Origin: JACQFK01 sp041482015 | Lineage (GTDB): Bacteria > Planctomycetota > MHYJ01 > JACPRB01 | DNA: 38,245 bases | Direction: 5' to 3' | Assembly (NCBI GenBank): GCA_041482015.1 | Contig: JBGPCZ010000040.1 | Coordinates: 1 to 38,245, forward strand | Part shown: positions 8,242 to 15,734 of the stretch, one piece after another | Layout of the letters: the number at the start of each line of letters is the position of its first letter | How positions within the stretch are numbered: position 1 is the first letter of the stretch | The notes under the pieces: model-generated | Database searches by the model: none | Told to the model about the DNA's origin: nothing | The model's input: the letters and a program-made list of their open reading frames with translations, nothing else | Program-made: the position numbers and the translations under genes

Positions 8242-8427
8242 ATGGGACGGAAGACTTTCCCCAGGGCCGGTGTGGATTCCCACGAACCTTTTCCAATCCC
8301 GGCGGTTAGAGAGGGCGTCCGTTCATTCACTGTCGAGGAAATAGACCGGCTCGCCCGCGTCTTCCGTCTCCTCGACTCCTGGGACCGCGCCCAGCGGTCG
8401 ACGAAAGTAGTGAGGAAAGCCGCATGA
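8242..8427 (+). CDS. Small hypothetical protein coupled to the recombinase
   Basis: About 61 residues. AGGAG (8229-8233) lies eight bases before ATG 8242; an in-frame ATG at 8236 is only two bases from it. The stop overlaps the recombinase start as ATGA, so the two are probably translationally coupled. The C-terminal half is predicted helical and basic (VEEIDRLARVFRLLDSWDRA ... STKVVRKAA). It could be an accessory or regulatory factor for the recombinase; no family recognised. Confidence 0.5.
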   Translation: MGRKTFPRAGVDSHEPFPIPAVREGVRSFTVEEIDRLARVFRLLDSWDRAQRSTKVVRKAA

Positions 8428-9965
8428 CCCAGAAAGCCGCCCGCTTCTTCCGCGTCTCCTCCAAAGAACAGGGGGAGGGGTACTCCCTCGATGCTCAGGA
8501 GAAGGCCAGCCTCGAGTACGAAAAGCGGCACGACCTTGAGGTCGTCCGCTCTTGGGCGGTCGCCGAGACCGCCAAGACCTCGGAACTCCGCAAGGCGTTC
8601 AAGGAGTTCACGCAGTTTATGCGCGCGAACCCGTTTGTCGCGATCATGCTCTTCGAGAAGCCCGACCGGATGACGCGCAACTTCCGCGACCTCGTGACGA
8701 TGTACGACCTCATCGAGAAGCACGGGAAGGAACTCCACTTCTTCAAGACCGGGCTCAAGATCAACCGCGAGTCGAAGTCGAGCGACCAGATTCAGCTCGA
8801 TATCCAGGTGGTCCTCGCCCGGAACTTCATCAACAACCTTCGGGAGGAGGTCCTGAAGGGGATGAGAATGAAAGTCGAGAACGGAGGCTTCCCCGGCACG
8901 GCGAGAATCGGCTACCTCAACAACAAGACCACCGCCGAGCTCGAGGTCGATGCCGTCCAGGGGCCGATCGTGAAGAAGCTCCTCGAGCTCTACGCAACCG
9001 GAGACTACAACGTGCCCAAGCTTGAGAAGGTGGCCCACGAGATGGGGCTACGCTACCGGAACAACCCCAAGCCCTTCTCCCGCGCCGCGCTCTACCAAAT
9101 GCTCCGCAACCCCCTCTACCATGGCGTCGTGCGCTGGGACGGGAAGGAGAAGCCGGGGAAACACGAGCCCTTGATTGCGAAGGAGGTCTTCGACCGCGTG
9201 CAGCAACTCTTGGGCAACGAGAAATGCCCCAAGAGCCTCAAGTTCGCCTTCCGCGGCCTCCCGACCTGCGGCACCTGCGGCGGGTTCATCACGGCCGAGC
9301 GCCACATCAAGGTCTCGGGCGGGCGGAAGAAGGAGTATGTCTACTACCGCTGCACGGGATGGAAGAACGGCGGCGCCGTCTGCGCCGACAGCTATATCCG
9401 CGAGGAGGAGCTTGTCCTGCAGCTGGGTCTCGCACTCAAGGAACTCAAGTTCGACCCGAAGACGCTGACCGATCTCCAGGCCGCGCTCAAGAAGAGCTAC
9501 GCCGCTGAGAAGGAGTTCTCCGCCGAGCGGTCGGGGGTGCTCCGGGCGGAAGAGTCGCGGCTCAAAAACCGGATCGACCAAGCGTACAACGACAAGCTGG
9601 ACGGCGTCATCACGGCCGAGGAGTATGCCGACAAGGCCAAGACGTGGCGGGACCGGCTGACGAAGGTGCGCGCGGAGCTGGGTGGCCTGGAGGGGGCGCA
9701 CGACCTCTACCTCGACGAGGCGTCCCGCATCCTTGAGCTGGCGCAGCGCGCCTACGACGTCTACATGGCGCAGGCCGACAACTTCGAGCGCCGGAAGCTC
9801 CTCGACGACGTCGTTTCTAAAGTGGTCATCAAGGACAAGATGGCCCTTTCGAACCTCAAGGAACCGTTCCAAACCCTGGCTAGAGTGGCCTCCGCTGCAA
9901 ATTCGGGGGAGGGCAATCTTGGGTGGTACCCCCGGTGCGACTCGAACGCACAACCACTGGATTAG
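8424..9965 (+). CDS. Large serine recombinase (site-specific integrase)
   Basis: 513 residues in the usual order for large serine recombinases. A resolvase catalytic domain (residues 1-150) carries nucleophile Ser12 in RFFRVSSKEQ, and Arg residues in DRMTRNFRDL. A recombinase domain follows (about 165-265, GYLNNKTT ... RAALYQMLRNPLYHG), then a zinc ribbon (CGTCGG ... YYRCTGW ... CAD, about 285-335) and a coiled coil (about 350-450). The enzyme would cut, rotate and rejoin att sites during integration or excision. The last 13 codons plus the stop are the antisense of the tRNA-Arg 3' half; the stop TAG lies at the anticodon. The natural C-terminus is therefore shaped by the insertion site. It sits at the end of the lower-GC region, as expected for an element integrated at a tRNA 3' end. 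Confidence 0.92.
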   Translation: MTQKAARFFRVSSKEQGEGYSLDAQEKASLEYEKRHDLEVVRSWAVAETAKTSELRKAFKEFTQFMRANPFVAIMLFEKPDRMTRNFRDLVTMYDLIEKHGKELHFFKTGLKINRESKSSDQIQLDIQVVLARNFINNLREEVLKGMRMKVENGGFPGTARIGYLNNKTTAELEVDAVQGPIVKKLLELYATGDYNVPKLEKVAHEMGLRYRNNPKPFSRAALYQMLRNPLYHGVVRWDGKEKPGKHEPLIAKEVFDRVQQLLGNEKCPKSLKFAFRGLPTCGTCGGFITAERHIKVSGGRKKEYVYYRCTGWKNGGAVCADSYIREEELVLQLGLALKELKFDPKTLTDLQAALKKSYAAEKEFSAERSGVLRAEESRLKNRIDQAYNDKLDGVITAEEYADKAKTWRDRLTKVRAELGGLEGAHDLYLDEASRILELAQRAYDVYMAQADNFERRKLLDDVVSKVVIKDKMALSNLKEPFQTLARVASAANSGEGNLGWYPRCDSNAQPLD

Positions 9966-10000
9966 AAATCCAGTGCTCTATCCAATTGAGCTACGGGGGC
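9924..10000 (-). tRNA. tRNA-Arg (anticodon TCT)
   Basis: Read on the minus strand it folds as a full cloverleaf. The acceptor GCCCCCG pairs with CGGGGGT (one G-U), the D-arm is AGCTC...GAGC, the anticodon arm CTGGA-TTTCTAA-TCCAG gives TCT, the T-arm is GTGCG-TTCGAGT-CGCAC, the discriminator is A and CCA is encoded. 77 nt including CCA. Its 3' half overlaps the end of the convergent recombinase gene. Confidence 0.95.
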
Positions 10001-10028
10001 GTGCGCGGTGAAGGGATAGAGGTCCTGC

Positions 10029-10045
10029 GCCGACAGACGGTCGGC
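10029..10045. other. Short hairpin in the tRNA leader region
   Basis: GCCGAC-AGACG-GTCGGC is a perfect 6-bp stem about 30 bp upstream of the tRNA 5' end on the minus strand. It might be a processing signal in the tRNA precursor. No T-run on either side. Confidence 0.3.
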
Positions 10046-10104
10046 TAATCTGGCTGGCGTCTTCGCTTGAGGCGGGGGGCAGCGATAAAAAGCATGCTTC
10101 ATTG

Positions 10105-10132
10105 ATTATAGGGATCCGGCCGCTCGACACAA
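10105..10132 (-). promoter_or_regulatory. Candidate sigma-70 promoter for tRNA-Arg
   Basis: On the minus strand a perfect TATAAT (10105-10110) lies 16 bp after TTGTGT (10127-10132). Transcription would start near 10098, giving a precursor leader of about 98 nt before the tRNA. The -35 is weak (three of six bases). Confidence 0.4.
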
Positions 10133-10149
10133 GGTCGACCTGTGCGGCC
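10118..10149. other. GC-rich inverted repeat downstream of the DUF1565-type gene
   Basis: GGCCGC (10118-10123) pairs with GCGGCC (10144-10149) around a second palindrome, AGGTCGACCT. It lies about 60 bp past the stop of the minus-strand gene at 10211, so it could stop or stabilise that transcript; it also overlaps the candidate tRNA -35. Confidence 0.35.
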
Positions 10150-10178
10150 CCATGATTCGAGCTCGTCCGCCCATGGAA

Positions 10179-10209
10179 GGTGACGATTCAGACGGGGTGT
10201 TTCGTCAAC
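10179..10209. repeat. Dispersed hairpin repeat, single diverged copy
   Basis: 31 bp from GGTGACGATTCAGACGG to GTTTCGTCAAC, matching the right arm of the large palindrome at 25998-26061 at about 26 of 31 positions. It lies directly after the stop codon of the lipoprotein gene ending at 10211, and its ends are partly self-complementary (GACGA/TCGTC). Confidence 0.55.
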
Positions 10210-10210
10210 A

Positions 10211-11149
10211 TCAGAAATCGATCGCGGCGGGAGGGCCGTTCGTGATCGCGAAGTTGTCGCCCGCGGCCGGGGGGCCGATGGGACCCGTCGTGGACGCCGC
10301 CGACGTGTAGTGGCCGCTCGGGTCCGCCCCCTGCGTCACGTTCCAGGTGTTTCCGATCGCCTCGATGATCGACGCCGCGGTGTCGTTGTTGAGCCCCACG
10401 CCCGTGTTGCCCGTGATCGTGTTCGCGCCCGCGGTCGTCGCGTCCCCCAGGTTGGGCGCGCTCGTGTCCTCCGCCAGGACGCCGTCTGCCCCGTTCGACG
10501 TGATCACGCACGAGCGGAACACCGGGGCCGAGGTGTCGAACGTCGTCACCCCGGTCAGGGTGTTCAACGTGATGGTCGTGCTCGTGATCGTCGGCGCCGC
10601 CCCCTGGTAAGTGCGGATGCCCGAGGCGCCGCAGCCCGTGATTGTCGACGACGTGATCAAAGGCGAATTGCCGTCGCAGACGACGCCCACCCCGGTCGCG
10701 CCCGGGGCGGTCACCTTGACGCCCGAGATCTCGGCGCCGTTCCCGAGGACGAGGGCCGCGGCCACGGCCTGGCCCGCCAGGGTCCCGCCCTGGATCGTGT
10801 AGGAGCCCGAGCCCAGGATCGCGGTCGTCGTGCCCGAGCTCGCGGGATCGCCGAGGATCAGGACCCCGGGCTTGACCAGGATGGGGAAGACCTCCCCGGT
10901 CGAGGGGCTGTACGTCCCGGTCGCGAGCACGATCTCGTCCCCCGAGATCGAGAACTGCATCGCCCGCCGGATCGTCTTCATGGGGAATTGCGGCGAGCCG
11001 TCGTTGCGGAAATCGTCGCCGAAGATGGGATCTACGAACCACGCGATGTTGAACGTTTGGTGGCGGTTCCACCCGTTCTCGCAGGCCGGGATTGCCGTGG
11101 CGATCGCCGCCAGGGCCACGATCCGCGCCAGTGTCGCGATTCTCTTCAT
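10211..11149 (-). CDS. DUF1565-type right-handed beta-helix lipoprotein
   Basis: 312 residues. A lipoprotein signal peptide with Arg/Lys then a hydrophobic stretch ends in PACENG, Cys23 being the probable lipid-anchored residue. Residues 38-100 follow the DUF1565 pattern: a Val-Asp opening (WFVDPIFGDDF), PMKTIRRAM, and GDEIVLATGTYSPSTGE. The rest is a run of short beta-rich turns with Thr/Ser/Asn/Gly (SPLITSSTITGCGASGIRTY, APTITSTTITLNTLTGV), typical of parallel beta-helix coils. Families of this kind bind or cleave polysaccharides or act as surface proteins; no catalytic residues can be named here. ATG start near a Ser/Thr-rich divergent region; a hairpin repeat follows the stop. Confidence 0.8.
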   Translation of the reverse strand: MKRIATLARIVALAAIATAIPACENGWNRHQTFNIAWFVDPIFGDDFRNDGSPQFPMKTIRRAMQFSISGDEIVLATGTYSPSTGEVFPILVKPGVLILGDPASSGTTTAILGSGSYTIQGGTLAGQAVAAALVLGNGAEISGVKVTAPGATGVGVVCDGNSPLITSSTITGCGASGIRTYQGAAPTITSTTITLNTLTGVTTFDTSAPVFRSCVITSNGADGVLAEDTSAPNLGDATTAGANTITGNTGVGLNNDTAASIIEAIGNTWNVTQGADPSGHYTSAASTTGPIGPPAAGDNFAITNGPPAAIDF

Positions 11150-11222
11150 GGTGCAACGCCCCTATGAATCACACCCCGGTCCGCACTGTCCCTCTCATTA
11201 TGACGGTAAAACCGGGATGTAT

Positions 11223-12362
11223 TCATTCGTCGCCGAATCCCAGGAAGAGCACCGAGGCGCCGAACGCGTCGGCTTGGACGTTGTCGGGGCCGTCGAACGT
11301 GAGCGGGAGGTCGACGCTGAAGGCCCGCCGCTCGCCGGGCTTGAGAGGCTCGGCGTGGTCGCCGTGAAGGCCGCTGTTCACCAGCGCCGGCCAGCAGGCA
11401 TTGAAGGTCGCGCGTCGCGTCTGGGTTGACCCGACATCCTCGAAATGGGGCGCCCCCTGGGGATCGAGGTAGTAGACCTTGATGCCGAGTTCGTCGAGGG
11501 GGCGGTCGCCCCCGTTCCGGACTTCGCCCGTGACGCGGCTGAAAAAGAGCGTGACGGCCCCGGCCTTGACCTCGATCTCGCGGCCCTTCAGGCCGGTGAT
11601 CTCGATCTTCGCGGCGTAGGCCTCTCGTTCCTTTGAAGACCCGGCGACGCGGACGACGCGGAATCCCTGCGAGTGGCCGTCCCGGAACCACCACGTGCTG
11701 AAGGGACGGGCCGGGTCCGCCTCGGACCAGGAGGTCGGCGGCTTCTTCCGCCTCACCTCCGCCGAGGGAGTATCCCAGGAGCCTCCGAGGAGGAACGGCT
11801 CGAACCCGGGGGGATCGAGCGATTCAAGGCAGTACTCCCACGCGTTCCCGATCATGTCGAACAGTCCGAGGGCGTTCGGCTTCTTCCCGCCCGTCGGATG
11901 GGTCTGGTCCCCGCTGTTCTCCTTGAGCCAGGCGGAATCTCCGGCGGGAAGCGTGCGGCCGCAGGCCGATTCCCACTCCGGCTCCGTGGGCAGCCGGAAG
12001 ACCGCGCCGGTCTTTTTCGAAAGCCACTCGCAGTAGGCCATCGCGGAGTGGTATCGAAGGTTCGTCACCGGCCGGTCGGACTCCATGAATTCGGCCGGGA
12101 GGCCGCTCAGCATGAGATAGTTCTTCCCGGCCGAGGGGCGCGTGACGCCGTCGACCTTCTGCTCCTCGGGGAAATCGCAGAACCGGTTGAACTCGCCCCA
12201 CGTCACTTCGAGCTTCGAGATCCAGAAGGGGCGGCGCACGCCCTCGGTGACACGAACCATTTCGATCCTGATCTTCGTGCCGGGGATCGCGATCGTCTCC
12301 ACGCGGCCATGCACCGCGCATCCGGCGACGCCGAGTAACAGAATCGGTGTGGCGACCTTCAC
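11223..12362 (-). CDS. Formylglycine-generating-enzyme (SUMF1)-like lipoprotein
   Basis: 379 residues from a GTG start. The signal peptide ends in the lipobox LLGVAGC, Cys15 being the lipidated residue. Residues 25-240 match the FGE-sulfatase fold: FWISKLEVTWGEFNRFC, NLRYHSAMAYCEWLSKKTGAVFRLPTEPEWE, GLFDMIGNAWEYC, LLGGSWDT, GFRVVR. The C-terminal 130 residues form a separate beta-rich domain. True FGE needs an active-site cysteine pair late in the domain; the segment SWSEADPARPFSTWWFRDGHSQGFRV read in two motifs shows none, so this is more likely a non-catalytic or differently acting member. Its GTG start is 30 bp from the divergent GMC gene. Confidence 0.8.
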   Translation of the reverse strand: MKVATPILLLGVAGCAVHGRVETIAIPGTKIRIEMVRVTEGVRRPFWISKLEVTWGEFNRFCDFPEEQKVDGVTRPSAGKNYLMLSGLPAEFMESDRPVTNLRYHSAMAYCEWLSKKTGAVFRLPTEPEWESACGRTLPAGDSAWLKENSGDQTHPTGGKKPNALGLFDMIGNAWEYCLESLDPPGFEPFLLGGSWDTPSAEVRRKKPPTSWSEADPARPFSTWWFRDGHSQGFRVVRVAGSSKEREAYAAKIEITGLKGREIEVKAGAVTLFFSRVTGEVRNGGDRPLDELGIKVYYLDPQGAPHFEDVGSTQTRRATFNACWPALVNSGLHGDHAEPLKPGERRAFSVDLPLTFDGPDNVQADAFGASVLFLGFGDE

Positions 12363-12392
12363 CGCCCGCTATTATGGCACGCGGACCCAACG

Positions 12393-13901
12393 ATGACTTC
12401 CGAATCCGCGGACGTCCTGGTGGTCGGCGCCGGCGCGTGCGGCAGCCTCGTCGCCAAGGAGTTGAGCGAGCGGGGTTTCTCGGTCATCGTGCTCGAGGCG
12501 GGGAAGCGGTTCGCGCCGGGCGATCTCCAGAACACCGAGGCCAACGCGGGGAAGATCCTCTGGACCGAGCCGCGCGTCCACGCCGGGCGGCACGGCGTCG
12601 CGCCCAAGACCGGGATCGGCGTGGGCGGCGGCACGCTCGCCTGGCTGGGCGTCATGCCGCGCTTCCACCCGGCCGACTTCCGGACGCGCTCGACCGAGGG
12701 CGTCGGTGAGGACTGGCCGATTTCGTACGACGACCTCCGCCCGTGGTACGCGAAGGTCGAGCGGGAGTTCGGCGTGGCGGGGGAGTGCGGCCCGTTCGCG
12801 CCCGAGCCTTACGAACTCCCGATGGCGCCGCACCGGATGAACTGGCACGCGCAGCTCCTGGCGCGCGGGGCGCGGGCGCGGGGAGCCCATCCGTTCGCCC
12901 CGCCCGTCGCGATCAACTCCGCGGACTACGACGGCCGCCCGGCCTGCATCTACTGCGGCTGGTGCGGCTCGGGATGCCCGACCGGCGCGAAGGCGACTGG
13001 CTCGGAGGTCTACCTCGCGCGGGCGGAGAAGCGGGGCGCGCACGTCATCAGCGAGGCCTTCGTCCATCGCCTGACGCACGACGCGGCGAAGAACCGGGTG
13101 ACGGGCGCCCTCTACCTGGACGCGGAGCGACGGGAGCGCGAGGTCCGCGCGCGGGTCGTGATCCTCGCCGCGCACGCGATCGAGACGCCGCGGCTGCTGC
13201 TCCTGTCGGGTCTCGCCAATTCGAGCGGCTGGGTGGGGCGCGGCCTGATGAGCCACCCGACGTGGCAGGTCTTCGGCACGTTCGACCAGCCCGTCAACGC
13301 GTTCAAAGGGATGCAGATGGGCCACGTGATGGTGCAGGACTTCTACAAGCCCGACCCGCGCCGCGGCTGTGCCCGCGGGTTCGTGCTGATCTCCTACATG
13401 ATGACGCCGATCACGTATGCCAACCTCAGCGGCTCGTTCCACGGCGCGGAGTTCAAGGACTTCCTCCACGAGTATGCGCACACGGCGGCGTGGTGGGCGC
13501 ACGCGGAGGGGCTGCCCGACGCGCGCAACGCCGTCACGCTCGATCCCGAAGTGAAGGACGCGCGGGGCCTCCCGGTCGCACGTGTTTCGATCGAGTGGGG
13601 CGAGAACGACGTCAGGCTGGCCGCCGCCGCGCGCGACACGGCGGCCGACATGATGTCGGCCTCGGGCGCGCGGAAGGTGCGGATCGGCCTGAATTACGGG
13701 GCGCACGCGATGGGGTCGTGCCGGATGGGGAAGGATCCGGCGACGTCGGTCGTCGACCCGTTCGGCCGCTCGCACGACATCCCGAACCTTTTCATCTGCG
13801 ACACGAGCGTGTTCGTCACCGGCACCGGCGTCAACCCGACGCTCACCGCGATGGCGCTCGCCAGCCGCTCCGCCGCGCACCTCGCGGGAGGCCTCCGATG
13901 A
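12393..13901 (+). CDS. GMC-family oxidoreductase (gluconate 2-dehydrogenase-like flavoprotein subunit)
   Basis: 502 residues. The N-terminal FAD-binding Rossmann motif is VLVVGAGACGSLVAKEL (about residues 7-23) with the acidic end VLEAG. A Cys cluster CIYCGWCGSGC (about 185-197) is typical of the gluconate/2-keto-gluconate branch. The C-terminal GMC signature includes HAMGSCRMG (about 438-446) and GTGVNPTLTAMALASR (about 475-490). It would oxidise a sugar or alcohol and pass electrons onward. The next gene overlaps by four bases and encodes the small subunit; no cytochrome c subunit is present nearby, so the acceptor is unclear. No N-terminal export signal is visible; the small subunit normally carries the Tat signal but lacks one here. 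Confidence 0.9.
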   Translation: MTSESADVLVVGAGACGSLVAKELSERGFSVIVLEAGKRFAPGDLQNTEANAGKILWTEPRVHAGRHGVAPKTGIGVGGGTLAWLGVMPRFHPADFRTRSTEGVGEDWPISYDDLRPWYAKVEREFGVAGECGPFAPEPYELPMAPHRMNWHAQLLARGARARGAHPFAPPVAINSADYDGRPACIYCGWCGSGCPTGAKATGSEVYLARAEKRGAHVISEAFVHRLTHDAAKNRVTGALYLDAERREREVRARVVILAAHAIETPRLLLLSGLANSSGWVGRGLMSHPTWQVFGTFDQPVNAFKGMQMGHVMVQDFYKPDPRRGCARGFVLISYMMTPITYANLSGSFHGAEFKDFLHEYAHTAAWWAHAEGLPDARNAVTLDPEVKDARGLPVARVSIEWGENDVRLAAAARDTAADMMSASGARKVRIGLNYGAHAMGSCRMGKDPATSVVDPFGRSHDIPNLFICDTSVFVTGTGVNPTLTAMALASRSAAHLAGGLR

Positions 13902-14293
13902 TGAGCCCGAACCAGCTCGCCACCCTCGCGGCGCTGGCCGACGGGATCATCCCGCCGGATGCGCGGGACGCAGGGGCGTCGGCCGTGAACGCCGGCCCGC
14001 GCCTCGCGGAGAAGATCGAGAGCGGCGTGAACGCGGCCCTCTATTTGAAGGGGTTGGAGGCGGCGGGGGAGCTGGCGAAAGGTCGCGAGGTTTCGGCGCT
14101 TTCACCGGCGGAGCTGCACCCGCTGCTCGCGGCCCTTCGCGAACGGCTGCCCAGCTTTTTCAAGCAGCTGCGGATGGATGTCTCGGCGATGTACTTGAGC
14201 GATCCCGCCGTCTGGGCGCGGATTGGTTTCCCGGGTCCGTCAACCGCCGCCGGGGGCTATCCCGACTTTGACCGGTCGCAGGATCGGAAGTAG
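13898..14293 (+). CDS. Gluconate 2-dehydrogenase subunit 3-like protein
   Basis: 131 residues, starting at an ATGA overlap with the GMC stop, so the two are translationally coupled. It reads LATLAALADGIIPPDARDAGA, the typical opening of this subunit family, and ends in GFPGPSTAAGGYPDF. The family's small subunit normally brings the flavoprotein across the membrane by a twin-arginine signal; this copy starts directly at the mature-like sequence, so the complex may be cytoplasmic or the signal may come from elsewhere. Confidence 0.8.
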   Translation: MMSPNQLATLAALADGIIPPDARDAGASAVNAGPRLAEKIESGVNAALYLKGLEAAGELAKGREVSALSPAELHPLLAALRERLPSFFKQLRMDVSAMYLSDPAVWARIGFPGPSTAAGGYPDFDRSQDRK

Positions 14294-14303
14294 ACTGGCA
14301 TCC

Positions 14304-14687
14304 ATGCCCGAAGCCGAGCCGAAGACCGTCATGATCGTCGAGGAGGAGGACAACCTCCACATCCTCGTGCGGGACCTGATCGCCCAGAGGGGCTACCGGG
14401 TCATCGACGCGGCGACCGGGGAGATCGCGCTCGACCTCTGCCGCGATCACAAGGGACCGATCGACCTTTTGATCACCGATCTTGTCCTCCGCACGATGAG
14501 GGGGAACCAGATCGCGAAGGAGATCGCCCTCGCGCACCCGGGCCTCAAGACGATCTTCCTCGAGGACCATTCAAAGAGCACGATGATCGGCCTGGGCATC
14601 CCGCTCAAGGACCTGCACTATCTCCCGAAGCCCGTGCGGCTGAAGACGCTGATGGGGATGGTGGACGATCTCCTGGGCGGCCGCTGA
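14304..14687 (+). CDS. Receiver-only response regulator
   Basis: 127 residues, a stand-alone CheY-like receiver with no output domain, 10 bp after the oxidoreductase subunit. Phospho-acceptor Asp59 (LLITDLVL) and Lys109 (LPKPV) are present. The N-terminal acidic patch is Glu-rich (VEEEDN, residues 12-17) rather than Asp-Asp, and the conserved Ser/Thr switch position in strand 4 appears to be Glu87 (IFLEDH). No kinase gene is nearby. A longer frame extends upstream to 14223 inside the previous gene and is rejected. Confidence 0.85.
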   Translation: MPEAEPKTVMIVEEEDNLHILVRDLIAQRGYRVIDAATGEIALDLCRDHKGPIDLLITDLVLRTMRGNQIAKEIALAHPGLKTIFLEDHSKSTMIGLGIPLKDLHYLPKPVRLKTLMGMVDDLLGGR

Positions 14688-14703
14688 TCGCGCCCCTTCA
14701 TCC

Positions 14704-15720
14704 ATGAAGACCTTGACCGTCCCGAGGCGCGTCTTTCACAAGACCGACGGCAAGGGTCAGATGGAATACTGGAGCGTCCGGATCGCAAGGAATATGGTGA
14801 TCCGGGAGGGGGTCGGGCCGAACTGCAGGGAGAAGAGTGAGGGTTGGTACAGCGATCTGAAAAACGCGATGACGGCGTACATCCGGGAAAAGAAGGAGCA
14901 AGGCTGGAAAGAGATCAATGCAAAGGCGGGGGCCCCCTTCTTTCCGCCCCTGCCAAGGATCCCGGTCAACAAATCCATACCGCTGAAGTTGCCCGTCGCC
15001 AAGGTCAACGGAAAGACGTACCCAAGGGTGGACCGTGCCGTCGGGAAAGTGCGTGCGTTCGTAAACCAGTGGCCCCAGTGCCAGGTCCTCGTGGAGGATG
15101 TGGCGCCGGGGACGAATCTTATGAAGCGCTGCGAGGACGTCGAGGGGGATACCCGGGACTTCATTCGCATTCACAAGTCCAGGTTCGGACGCTGGCACCG
15201 CAAGCCCGACAGAACGCAGGTGAATACCATTCTCAAGGCCGACGGGTCGCCGTCCTACCGCTACTTCTGTGCGCGGTACGGGTCGCTGACGTGGGCGAGT
15301 TCGCTGGACGGGAAGGCCGTGGGCTTCCTGATCGGCAACGTCACGGGAGGCGGATACGGCATCGTGGAGATCTGCGACTGGTTTGCGGGACCTTCGATCG
15401 GAGAGCTCATTCCCGACGACAAGCTGGAGACCGATTACCAGGGCCACGGCCTGGATTCTGCCGTCATCTTCCACGGAGGTTGGGGAATGCGAGGATGGGC
15501 GTTCGACACCCGACGGACCTCGAAGAGCGGGGACTGGCCGATCGTCCCCTTCACGATCGATTCGCCCAAGAGCGGGCTGCTTCACGACTCGAAGCTCGTG
15601 AAGATCAATAGACCGATCGAACCGTTTGACGCCTGGCTGGAGAGGGAAGTGGATCGCTGCATCAGGGCGCTCCTCCCGGATGCCCGGCGGGAGGCCGCCG
15701 CTCAGCGCGCCGACTTATAA
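14704..15720 (+). CDS. WGR-like/SUKH-like two-domain protein
   Basis: 338 residues, no signal peptide. Residues 17-70 resemble a WGR domain: MEYWSVRIARNMVIREGVG, then the helical segment ending in EKKEQGWKEI, although the family's W-G-R triplet is not intact. Residues about 175-320 resemble a SMI1/KNR4 (SUKH) fold: SYRYFCARYGSLTWAS, VEICDWFAGPSIGELIP, GWAFDTRRTSKSGDWPIVPF and FDAWLERE near the end. WGR domains bind nucleic acid ends; SUKH proteins are often immunity proteins or regulators. The domain calls are by eye; the function is unassigned. It ends 14 bp before the convergent RidA-like gene. Confidence 0.65.
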   Translation: MKTLTVPRRVFHKTDGKGQMEYWSVRIARNMVIREGVGPNCREKSEGWYSDLKNAMTAYIREKKEQGWKEINAKAGAPFFPPLPRIPVNKSIPLKLPVAKVNGKTYPRVDRAVGKVRAFVNQWPQCQVLVEDVAPGTNLMKRCEDVEGDTRDFIRIHKSRFGRWHRKPDRTQVNTILKADGSPSYRYFCARYGSLTWASSLDGKAVGFLIGNVTGGGYGIVEICDWFAGPSIGELIPDDKLETDYQGHGLDSAVIFHGGWGMRGWAFDTRRTSKSGDWPIVPFTIDSPKSGLLHDSKLVKINRPIEPFDAWLEREVDRCIRALLPDARREAAAQRADL

Positions 15721-15734
15721 GGTGTCCTGGGCGT

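Noticed and set aside
9924..9965. C-terminal residues WYPRCDSNAQPLD of the recombinase as a functional motif
   Set aside because: They are the antisense translation of the tRNA-Arg 3' half and say nothing about the protein's function.
10118..10149. Rho-independent terminator for the DUF1565-type gene
   Set aside because: The inverted repeat is strong but no T-run follows on the minus strand, and it overlaps the candidate tRNA promoter; kept only as an inverted repeat.
11223..12362. Catalytic sulfatase-modifying enzyme
   Set aside because: The fold is clear but the active-site cysteine pair expected late in the domain is not visible, so enzymatic function is not claimed.
12743..14293. Long open frame overlapping the GMC gene
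   Set aside because: The first part is an Arg-rich shadow of the GMC gene in another frame; only 13898-14293 is a real gene.
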